DNA of 64,000 nucleotides, from contig NZ_CP032084.1 of assembly GCF_003600685.1 (NCBI RefSeq), forward strand, positions 1,674,001-1,738,000. The letters run 5' to 3'. Of the stretch, positions 57,053 through 64,000 are shown piece after piece (within the stretch, counting starts at the first letter, position 1; each line of letters opens with the position of its first letter). Origin of the DNA: Achromobacter sp. B7. GTDB taxonomy: Bacteria > Pseudomonadota > Gammaproteobacteria > Burkholderiales > Burkholderiaceae_B. The notes beneath the pieces are model-generated. The model had not been told where the DNA came from and did no database searches. It saw nothing but the letters and a program-made list of their open reading frames with translations. The translations under genes and the position numbers were made by a program.

Positions 57053-58693
57053 CTAGGCGCGGTGCTCGGCCAGCGCCGTGGTGATGTCTTGCGTGGGTTG
57101 GAACGATTGCGCCTGGGCCATGGCCCAGCCCACGCGAAACACCTGATGCCGGAATTCGCCTCGCAGCAGTTCACCTGGCGCCAACTCAGGAAACAGCGCC
57201 GACAACAAACGGATTTCGCTGGACGAGATGCGGCGTGCGATGTGATGCGGGCGCAGTTGGCCCGGGTGCGTCAGGCCCGCCGCCGCCAGAAGCTCGGCCA
57301 GCGCGTGCAGCGTATTGCGATGAAAGTTGGCCACCCGCTGGGCCTTGTCGGGCACCACCAGCGCGCGCTGGCGCAGCGGGTCTTGTGTGGTGACGCCGGT
57401 GGGGCATTTGCCGGTATGGCAGGCCTGGGCCTGGATGCAGCCGATGGCGAACATGAAACCGCGAGCCGCATTGCACCAGTCGGCGCCCATCGCCATGACG
57501 CGCGCCATGTCGAAGGCCGTAATGATTTTTCCGGATGCGCCGATCTTGATGCGGTCGCGCAGGTTCACGCCGATCAAGGTGTTGTGCACCAGGCGCAGCG
57601 CTTCGCGCAGCGGTGTGCCTACGTGGTCCACGAATTCAACCGGCGCCGCGCCCGTGCCGCCTTCCGCGCCGTCCACCACGATGAAATCCGGCGTGATGCC
57701 GGTTTCCAGCATGGCCTTGACGATGGCGAACCATTCCCAGGGGTGGCCCACGCAGAACTTGAATCCTACCGGTTTGCCGCCCGACAGTTCTCGTAGCCGC
57801 GCCACGAATTTCATCAAGCCGATAGGCGTGTCGAAAGCCGAATGGCTGGCTGGGGAGTTGCAATCCTGCCACGCGGCCACGCCGCGCGCTTCGGCGATTT
57901 CCAGCGTGACCTTGCTGGCGGGCAAGATACCGCCATGGCCGGGCTTGGCGCCCTGCGACAGCTTGATTTCAATCATCTTCACCTGCGGCGTACAGGCGTT
58001 CTTGATGAAGGCTTCTTCGGAGAATGCCCCCTGTTCGTCGCGGCATCCGAAGTAACCCGACCCGATGTTCCACACCAGGCTGCCCCCCGGCTGGCGGTGG
58101 TAGCGGCTGATGCCGCCTTCGCCAGTGTCGTGCGCAAAATCCCCTTGGCGCGCGCCTTCGTTCAATGCCAGCACGGCGTTGGCCGACAGCGCGCCAAAGC
58201 TCATGGCCGACACGTTGAAGGCAGACATCGAATAGGGCTGCGTGCAGTCCGGGCCGCCCACCGTGACACGAAAGTCCGTGTCATTGATGTGCGAGGGCGA
58301 CATGGAATGGTTGATCCATTCGTAGCGGTCGCCGTACACGTCTTCCTGCGTGCCGAAGGGGCGCTTGTCGATTTCGCGCTTGGCGCGCTGATAAACAATG
58401 GAACGTTGCGCGCGCGAGAAGGGCGCGGCCTGCGTGTCGTCTTCCAGGAAATACTGGCGGATCTCGGGGCGGATGAACTCGAACAGAAAGCGCAGGTTGC
58501 CGATGACGGGATAGTTGCGCCGGATGGCGTGGCGCGTCTGGATCAGGTCGTAGACGCCAAGCGCGCCCAGCATCGCCAGCGGAACGGCGGCCCATAGCCA
58601 CCACAGTGAATCGGTAGCCGCCAGGAAAGCGGTGACGGCAGCGCCGGCAAGGGTCAATAAAAAGGCCGTGTAACGGCCAAGCATCCAGCTCAT
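57053..58693 (-). CDS. FMN-binding glutamate synthase family protein
   Basis: 546 residues. Two N-terminal helices anchor it in the membrane, then the GltS-like FMN barrel: AMSFGALSANAVLALNEGA, GEGGISRYHRQPGG, IEIKLSQGAKPGHGG, VDGAEGGTGAAP and the 3Fe-4S cysteines in GCIQAQACHTGKCPTGV. It lacks the amidotransferase and C-terminal domains of GltB, so it is not a standard glutamate synthase; the natural reaction is unknown. ATG 58693 precedes SWMLGRYTAFLL. Convergent with the PLD gene. Confidence 0.9.
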   Translation of the reverse strand: MSWMLGRYTAFLLTLAGAAVTAFLAATDSLWWLWAAVPLAMLGALGVYDLIQTRHAIRRNYPVIGNLRFLFEFIRPEIRQYFLEDDTQAAPFSRAQRSIVYQRAKREIDKRPFGTQEDVYGDRYEWINHSMSPSHINDTDFRVTVGGPDCTQPYSMSAFNVSAMSFGALSANAVLALNEGARQGDFAHDTGEGGISRYHRQPGGSLVWNIGSGYFGCRDEQGAFSEEAFIKNACTPQVKMIEIKLSQGAKPGHGGILPASKVTLEIAEARGVAAWQDCNSPASHSAFDTPIGLMKFVARLRELSGGKPVGFKFCVGHPWEWFAIVKAMLETGITPDFIVVDGAEGGTGAAPVEFVDHVGTPLREALRLVHNTLIGVNLRDRIKIGASGKIITAFDMARVMAMGADWCNAARGFMFAIGCIQAQACHTGKCPTGVTTQDPLRQRALVVPDKAQRVANFHRNTLHALAELLAAAGLTHPGQLRPHHIARRISSSEIRLLSALFPELAPGELLRGEFRHQVFRVGWAMAQAQSFQPTQDITTALAEHRA

Positions 58694-58743
58694 GTTCTCT
58701 CCGGGGTGCGCAAGTGACGCCACCATACACCAGCCGGCGCGGC

Positions 58744-58774
58744 CGAAAAAAGAAAAGCCCCCTGAAAAGGGGGC
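58744..58774 (-). terminator. Intrinsic terminator of the YeeE/YedE-family gene
   Basis: Minus strand: GCCCCCT / AGGGGGC with TTTC loop, followed by TTTTCTTTTTT. Confidence 0.87.
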
Positions 58775-58808
58775 GATGCGTGGAACACAGTTTTTCAGCA
58801 GCGGGCCG

Positions 58809-60032
58809 TCAGCAGCTGGAAGCCGGGGGCGTTTTCTCGACGGCCAGGCCGAAGGCGGGGCGCAAGCGCACGCCCAGCGCGCTGCCCGCGAAGGCGGCCG
58901 GCAGCCACAGCCAGGCATGCAGGCTGCCCGACAGGATGCCGCTGAAGTACGCGCCGATGTTGCAACCGAAGGCCAAGCGAGCGCCATATCCCAGCAACAG
59001 GCCGCCGATGACGGCGCCGGCCAGCGAGCGTGCAGGCACCTTCCAGACGGGGGCGAATTTACCGGCGGCGCTGGCGGCGGCCAGCGCGCCCAGCATCAGG
59101 CCGATGTCCATGACGGTGGTGACGTCCTGGCGCAACGGCGCGCCCAGCGAAGGCTGCTTGCTCCAGTACGTCCAGCTGGCCACATCGCCGCTGACGGCGT
59201 TCAAGGCTTTGGCGCCCCACAAGGCAAAGGCGGATGTGATGCCCCACGGGCGGCCGGCCAGCGCCAGCGTGGCGAAGTTCAACACGACCAGCGCAACGCC
59301 GCCCCAGATCAGCGGCCACGGGCCTTGCAGCAGGGAAACGGGGCGCGCGGTGCGCGAGGCAAAGGAAATCACGTGGCCGTGGCGACGCTTTTCAAGCGCG
59401 GTGGTACCCCAGGCGATCAGGGCAAAAACCACCAGGTTGGCGATCAACGCGGGCGCCAGGCCCCAGGTCTTGATCAACGATGTGGGCGCCAAGGCGGGCA
59501 GCGTCGACCACCAGCTGAAATTGGCCGTGGCAACGACCGAGCCCACAATGAAGAACAGCAGCGTGACCAGCATGCGCGTGTTGCCGCCGCCCACGGCGAA
59601 CAGCGTGCCCGACGCGCAACCGCCGCCCAGCTGCATGCCGATGCCGAACAGGAACGCGCCCAGCACCACGGACACGCCCGGGGGCGATACGAAGCCGGTG
59701 ACGGGTTGGCCGAACAGCGTGCCGGCGGCCAGGAACGGGAAGAACAGCAGCACGCCCACGCCCAGCATCAGCATCTGTGCGCGCAGGCCCGCGCCGCGGC
59801 GGTCGGACACGAACACGCGCCAGGCCTGCGTAAAGCCGAAAGATGCGTGATACAGCGTGACGCCCAGCAGAGCGCCAATCACCCACAGCGCACCTTGGCG
59901 CCAGCTGACGGTTTGAAGCAGATAGAGCGCGCCGGCCAGCAACAGCAGCAGCGCAATCCACAAGGGCTTGCGGTTGATGTGCAGTGGCGGCAGGGCCGAG
60001 GGCAGGGGCAAGGTCGAGGCGTTGGAACTCAT
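58809..60032 (-). CDS. YeeE/YedE family transporter (thiosulfate uptake-like)
   Basis: 407 residues, about ten helices. Two Cys-containing half-membrane loops characteristic of YeeE are present: GMQLGGGCASGTLFAVGGG (C139) and FGCNIGAYFSG (C357), in which cysteines relay thiosulfate through the pore. The protein ends in SSC. It should import thiosulfate or a related sulfur compound; some homologues transport selenium compounds. No TsuB/rhodanese gene is adjacent. It is monocistronic. Confidence 0.9.
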   Translation of the reverse strand: MSSNASTLPLPSALPPLHINRKPLWIALLLLLAGALYLLQTVSWRQGALWVIGALLGVTLYHASFGFTQAWRVFVSDRRGAGLRAQMLMLGVGVLLFFPFLAAGTLFGQPVTGFVSPPGVSVVLGAFLFGIGMQLGGGCASGTLFAVGGGNTRMLVTLLFFIVGSVVATANFSWWSTLPALAPTSLIKTWGLAPALIANLVVFALIAWGTTALEKRRHGHVISFASRTARPVSLLQGPWPLIWGGVALVVLNFATLALAGRPWGITSAFALWGAKALNAVSGDVASWTYWSKQPSLGAPLRQDVTTVMDIGLMLGALAAASAAGKFAPVWKVPARSLAGAVIGGLLLGYGARLAFGCNIGAYFSGILSGSLHAWLWLPAAFAGSALGVRLRPAFGLAVEKTPPASSC

Positions 60033-60195
60033 GGGGCATCCCGGGGGGATTGAATCGGTTCAAAGCAAACGGGCGCGTGTAGGGGCGCCCGTGGAGATGC
60101 TTGGAAGTTTACGGCGGCGGTTTAATGGCTCAAACCATCTATTTGTGCTTGCGTAATAACTAAAAGTTATTAAAAGCAGGGGGACAGTCGCTGCG

Positions 60196-61485
60196 CTATT
60201 GCAGCCGCCATACCAGCGCGGCCAGCGTCAGCAGCAGTACCGGCAACGTCAGCACAATGCCCACCTTGAAGTAATAGCCCCACGTGATCCGCAGCCCTTT
60301 GCGCGCCAGCACATGCAGCCAGAGCAGCGTCGCCAGGCTGCCGATCGGCGTGATTTTCGGCCCCAGGTCGCTGCCGATGATGTTGGCGTAGATCATGGCG
60401 TCTTTCAGCGGACCGGTGGCGCTGGTGTCCGCAATGGACAGCGCGCCCACCAGCACCGTGGGCAGGTTGTTCATGACGGACGACAGGAACGCGGTGATCA
60501 GGCCCGTGCCCATCGCCGCGCCCCACAGTCCGTATTCGGCGCAGCGGTCCAGCACCTGCGCCAGGTGCGCGGTCAGGCCGGCGTTGCGCAGGCCGTAGAC
60601 GACCAGGTACATGCCCAAGGAAAAAATCACGATGTGCCAGGGCGCCTCGCGCATGATCTTGCGCGTGCCCACGATGTGCTGGCGGCCGGCGATGACCAGC
60701 AGGCCCAGCGCACCGGCCGCGGCAATGGCGCTGACCGGAATGCCCATGGGCTCCAGCACGAAGAAGCCGGCAAGCAGCAAGGCCAGCACGATCCAGCCGG
60801 CACGAAAGGTGATGGGGTCGCGAATGGCGGACGCCGGGCTCGGCAATTGGCTGACGTCGTAGCGCGGCGGAATGCTCTTGCGGAAAAACAGCAGCAGCAC
60901 CACCAGCGTGGAGCCCACGGCCATCAGGTTGACGGGCAGCATCACCGACGCATATTCGCCAAAGCCGATGCCGAAGAAATCGGCCGACACGATGTTCACC
61001 AGATTCGAGACAATGAGCGCGATGCTGCCCGTGTCGGCAATAAACCCCGCCGCCATCACAAAGGCCAGTGACGCGCCCGGCCCGAAGCCCAGCGCAAGCA
61101 GCATTTCCATGACGATAGGCGTCAGGATCAGCGCTGCGCCGTCATTGGCGAACAGCGCCGACACCGCCGCGCCCAGCAGCACGATCAACACAAACAGCAG
61201 CCGTCCGCGCCCGCCGCCCCAACGCGCGACGTGCAAGGCCGACCATTCAAAGAAGCCGGCTTCGTCCAGGATCAGGCTGGTGACGATGATGGCGATAAAG
61301 GTGGCGGTGGCGTTCCAGACAATGCGCCAGACGTCCGCGATGTCGGCCAGGTGCACCACGCCCGTGGCCAGCGCCAGGCCAGCGCCGATGACGGCGCTCC
61401 AGCCTATGGACAAGCCTCTCGGCTGCCAGATGACCAGCGTGATGGTAAGAATGAAGATGGCGGCGGCAAGCAGCATGACGATCAA
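60196..61485 (-). CDS. ArsB/NhaD-type anion permease (arsenical pump-like)
   Basis: 429 residues, about twelve helices. It fits the ArsB group: [18 protein letters not shown], a central loop after [30 protein letters not shown] and [22 protein letters not shown]. These export arsenite/antimonite, but no arsR or arsC is next to it, so induction and physiological substrate are uncertain. It starts directly at the end of the AEC gene (no gap), so the two form one unit. Confidence 0.9.
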   Translation of the reverse strand: MIVMLLAAAIFILTITLVIWQPRGLSIGWSAVIGAGLALATGVVHLADIADVWRIVWNATATFIAIIVTSLILDEAGFFEWSALHVARWGGGRGRLLFVLIVLLGAAVSALFANDGAALILTPIVMEMLLALGFGPGASLAFVMAAGFIADTGSIALIVSNLVNIVSADFFGIGFGEYASVMLPVNLMAVGSTLVVLLLFFRKSIPPRYDVSQLPSPASAIRDPITFRAGWIVLALLLAGFFVLEPMGIPVSAIAAAGALGLLVIAGRQHIVGTRKIMREAPWHIVIFSLGMYLVVYGLRNAGLTAHLAQVLDRCAEYGLWGAAMGTGLITAFLSSVMNNLPTVLVGALSIADTSATGPLKDAMIYANIIGSDLGPKITPIGSLATLLWLHVLARKGLRITWGYYFKVGIVLTLPVLLLTLAALVWRLQ

Positions 61486-62430
61486 TCAAGAAATGGGGTG
61501 GGCACTGATCCACGCGACCAGCAGGCTGACGGTCAACACGGAGGCGACGGTGGAAACCAGGATGGCGCGCGAAGTCAGGCGGGCATCGCGCCCGTACATC
61601 TTGGCCAGCATGAAGGGGCCGGTGCCGATGGGCAGCGCGCTCATCAGCACGGCCGTCCATGCCCACAGCGGTGGCATCGAAAAAACATAAAAGGCCAGCA
61701 CCGCGGTGACGGCCGGTTGCAGCAACAACTTCCCGGTCACCAGGCGCAGCACGCCGGGGCCGGCGGTGGCGGTTTCAGTCTGCGCAAGGAACAGGCCGAT
61801 GGTGACCAGCGCGCAGGGGCTGGCGGACGCGCCCAGCAGCGCGACGTAGCGGTCTATGCCTTCGGGCAGGGTCAGGCCGGTGGCGGCCCATGCCAGCCCG
61901 AGGACCGGCGCGGCCAGCAAGGGGTTGCGCATCAAGGCGCGGCCTACCTTCAATAGCGTGGCGGCGGGGTTCGGGGCTTGTTGCCGGTCGAATTCGATCA
62001 GCGCGATGGCAAAGCCGAACAGCACGCTGGCGGTCAGCAGGGTGGTGAAGGCGGCCGGCGCCAGGCTTTCCGCGCCGAACAGCGCCACGCACAGCGGGAT
62101 GCCCATGTAGCCGGCATTGGCATACGACGCGGCCAGACCTTCGATGCTGCGGTCGGTCAGTGCGCGGCGCCCGCCACGGCCGGGCAGGAAAGACACCAGG
62201 AAGGTCACGGCGATGCCGCCCGCGAAGGCGGCGACAAAACCCCAATGCGCCATGTGCGTCAGGTCTACCTGCGTCATTGCCCGAAACAGCAGTGCCGGCA
62301 GCGACAGGTAGACGACATAGCGGTTCAGCGCGTCGGTGGCGCCGGGTCCCAGCACCTTGCCGCGGGCGGCCAGCCAGCCGGTCAGGATCAGCGCAAAGAC
62401 CGGCAGGGCGGCGGTAATGACGGCGTTCAT
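61486..62430 (-). CDS. AEC family (auxin efflux carrier-like) transporter
   Basis: 314 residues, ten helices in the AEC pattern: VITAALPVFALILTGWLAAR, NRYVVYLSLPALLFRAM, SYANAGYMGIPLCVALFG and the final LPIGTGPFMLAKMYGRD segment. Bacterial members move dicarboxylates or other organic anions. It immediately precedes the ArsB-type gene and probably shares its transcript. The substrate is unknown. Confidence 0.9.
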   Translation of the reverse strand: MNAVITAALPVFALILTGWLAARGKVLGPGATDALNRYVVYLSLPALLFRAMTQVDLTHMAHWGFVAAFAGGIAVTFLVSFLPGRGGRRALTDRSIEGLAASYANAGYMGIPLCVALFGAESLAPAAFTTLLTASVLFGFAIALIEFDRQQAPNPAATLLKVGRALMRNPLLAAPVLGLAWAATGLTLPEGIDRYVALLGASASPCALVTIGLFLAQTETATAGPGVLRLVTGKLLLQPAVTAVLAFYVFSMPPLWAWTAVLMSALPIGTGPFMLAKMYGRDARLTSRAILVSTVASVLTVSLLVAWISAHPIS

Positions 62431-62464
62431 CGGTGGTGATGGGGGCGTGGGCGCGGGAAGGCGC

Positions 62465-63358
62465 TCATTCTACTTGGCGCGGGCGCGGGTTGCGGGTGAC
62501 CAGCAGGATGCCAAGGGCGGCCAGCGCCATGCCGGGCCACGCCAACATGGGTATCGGTTCGCCCAGGGCCATCAACGCAAACACGGCGGTGCAAGGCGGC
62601 ACCATGAAGAAAAGGGCGGACACGCGGGACGCTTCACCGTGGCGGATCATGGTCAACAACAAGGTGATGGCCACCAGCGAATTGCCCACTACGAGATAAG
62701 CCAACGCGGCAAGCAACGGACCGGTCCATTCGATGCGCATGGGTTCCAGCCAGAATGCCAGCGGCGCGGTCACTGCCAGGCCGACGGCGTATTGCAGCAG
62801 GTTGGACGTGACCGGATGCGTGGCCACGCCAAAACGCTTTTCGTAAAGCGTGCCGCTGGTGATGCAAAGCAGCGCGCCAACGGCGAACAGCAGCCCCAGT
62901 GGCGCCAGCACGTCGATGGATGCCTTGGCCACGATCACCAGCACAGCGCCCGCCACGCCCAGCCCCAGCCCGGCCCAGCGCCGCGCGTCGACGCGCTCGT
63001 GAGCGATCAATGGGGCCAGCAGGCCGATCAGGATGGGTTGCAATGACGCGATCAGGGCCAGCCCGCCGGCTGGCATGCCCAGTTTCAGCGATAGATAGGT
63101 GCAGCAGAAATAGCCGGCTTGCAGCAGCAGGCCCACCATCGCCAGATGCCCCCAGGCGCGCGCGCCACGGGGCAGGGCGGGACGCAGCACCAGCATGAAC
63201 GGCGCCAGGATCAGCACCACGCAGGCGTAGCGCACGGCCAGGAACGTCAGCGGGTCGGCATAGGCCAGACCGATTTTCAACACGACGAAACCGCTGGACC
63301 ACAGCAACAGGAAAAGCGCGGGAGCGGCTTTCAACCAGGGCGGAGCGGCGGGTGTCAT
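62465..63358 (-). CDS. EamA/DMT family transporter
   Basis: 297 residues, ten helices in two EamA halves: FLLLWSSGFVVLKIGLAYAD with AVRYACVVLILAPF, then LEPMRIEWTGPLLAAL to FFMVPPCTAVFALMALGEP. ATG 63358 (MTPAAPPWLKAAP) is chosen over TTG 63382. Exports a metabolite or drug of unknown type. It ends 34 bases before the AEC gene start on the same strand. Confidence 0.9.
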   Translation of the reverse strand: MTPAAPPWLKAAPALFLLLWSSGFVVLKIGLAYADPLTFLAVRYACVVLILAPFMLVLRPALPRGARAWGHLAMVGLLLQAGYFCCTYLSLKLGMPAGGLALIASLQPILIGLLAPLIAHERVDARRWAGLGLGVAGAVLVIVAKASIDVLAPLGLLFAVGALLCITSGTLYEKRFGVATHPVTSNLLQYAVGLAVTAPLAFWLEPMRIEWTGPLLAALAYLVVGNSLVAITLLLTMIRHGEASRVSALFFMVPPCTAVFALMALGEPIPMLAWPGMALAALGILLVTRNPRPRQVE

Positions 63359-63478
63359 GTTGGATGCGGGCAACGGGGGCAAGCCGCGATCGTACCCCTT
63401 TTCGTGCCGGTATCATTCCCGCTTGAGAATGCGGCGTAGGATATTTATTGTTGATTGCCGCTCGCGAGGGAAATGAAG

Positions 63479-63922
63479 ATGTCGACCCAAAAAAAATCAG
63501 CGGTGCGTATTGCATTGGGCACCTGGGACCGGCTGCGCGAAGACGCCAGTGCGGTTCGCTACGAGGTATTCGTCGTCGAGCAAAAGGTGCCGCCCGAGGT
63601 CGAGCTGGATGACGACGACGCGCTATCGGTGCACGCCGTGGCGTACGGGCCGGACGGCACGCCAATGGGTACGGGGCGCTTGCTGCCCGACGGGCACATC
63701 GGCCGCATGGCCGTGCAGAAGCGGGCGCGCGGCATGGGCGTGGGCGGGCTGTTGCTGGATGCCCTGATCGAGCAGGGCCATGGCGATGGCCACCGCATGC
63801 TGGTGTTGCATGCGCAGACGCATGCCGCCGGCTTCTATCAGGCGCACGGCTTTGTCGTCGAAGGCGAGGAATTCGTGGAAGCTGGAATTCCGCACGTCGT
63901 GATGACGCGCGAGCTGAAGTAG
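63479..63922 (+). CDS. GNAT family acetyltransferase (ElaA-like)
   Basis: 147 residues. The N-terminal RLREDASAVRYEVFVVEQKVP is typical of ElaA-type GNATs; the CoA loop is MAVQKRARGMGVGGLLLDA and the end reads AGFYQAHGFVVEGEEFVEAGIPHVVM. ATG 63479 lies eight bases from AGGGA; ATG 63473 is possible but too close. Substrate unknown. The 78 bases after it hold no visible gene; an A-run at the edge may begin a terminator cut by the window. Confidence 0.9.
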   Translation: MSTQKKSAVRIALGTWDRLREDASAVRYEVFVVEQKVPPEVELDDDDALSVHAVAYGPDGTPMGTGRLLPDGHIGRMAVQKRARGMGVGGLLLDALIEQGHGDGHRMLVLHAQTHAAGFYQAHGFVVEGEEFVEAGIPHVVMTRELK

Positions 63923-64000
63923 TGCGGCGCATAATGCCGTGCGTATTGCCGTGCGTATTGTCTTGACGCCGGCCGCATGCAAAAGAAAAAACCCCGGTCG

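Noticed and set aside
63980..64000. A-rich run and ACCCCGG at the right edge
   Set aside because: Might be the first half of a terminator after the GNAT gene, but the second arm is outside the window.

Overview
The window reads as a GC-rich chromosomal segment of a betaproteobacterium of the Burkholderiales, most likely family Alcaligenaceae (Achromobacter/Bordetella-like). This is inferred from protein family content (Bug/TctC periplasmic binding protein, H-NS of the short BpH3-like type, alaC-hom-thrC order, glcDEF beside a second FAD-linked lactate-type dehydrogenase) and strong GC bias. No taxonomic search was possible. It is ordinary core chromosome: no insertion sequence, prophage, integrase, CRISPR array or rRNA was seen, and there is one tRNA.

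Layout. 1-5547: a divergent transport/catabolism cluster. A solute-binding protein (cut by the window edge) and a cupin face an operon of SDR dehydrogenase, two ABC ATPases, a fused LivH-LivM permease and a Dabb protein. 5685-9342: FAH-family hydrolase, entericidin-like lipoprotein, then Mth938-like/bcp/PhoH-PIN on the minus strand. 9671-13616: alaC-hom-thrC with overlapping start/stop codons. 13812-19124: small lipoprotein, fbp and pepN, DUF4136 lipoprotein, H-NS-like protein. 19125-19936: an 812-base gene-free, AT-richer stretch with an 18-bp perfect palindrome. 19937-22748: tldD, then aroG (DAHP synthase) preceded by what looks like a complete Phe/Tyr transcription attenuator with a 27-codon leader peptide. 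22879-28317: LDHD-type dehydrogenase and glcDEF. 28399-31279: three-subunit proton-translocating transhydrogenase pntAa-pntAb-pntB, with three 83-bp tandem repeats just upstream. 31696-37614: N-formylglutamate amidohydrolase family, Bug protein, LysR regulator, mnmA, TauE-like permease, GST. 37776-40466: purB, cytochrome c' and a convergent cytochrome b561. 40578-44673: small unknowns, GNAT, DUF3053 lipoprotein, AI-2E family permease. 44718-49840: DUF4153 membrane protein, diguanylate cyclase, YddG-like exporter. 49874-52073: cluster of small unknown proteins, including a 24-residue membrane peptide and a Pro/Asp-rich protein. 52229-52305: tRNA-CAT. 52443-54772: egtD-egtB (ergothioneine). 55116-58693: DUF883 protein, PLD-family cardiolipin synthase-like lipoprotein, FMN-binding glutamate-synthase-like protein. 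58809-63922: YeeE/YedE, ArsB-type, AEC and EamA transporters and a GNAT.

The most interesting signal is the aroG leader (21472-21607): a short reading frame with five Phe and two Tyr codons clustered near its 5' half, alternative pairings (9-bp antiterminator, 8-bp terminator stem with T7) and aroG immediately downstream. It predicts that charged tRNA-Phe/Tyr controls entry into the shikimate pathway. Secondary points are the 83-bp repeats, the palindrome before tldD, the small-protein cluster at 50.7-51.1 kb and an RBS-sequestering hairpin before the LysR gene.

Most convergent gene pairs are separated by hairpins. Long reading frames opposite real genes (for example opposite pepN and pntB) were treated as GC-driven shadows.
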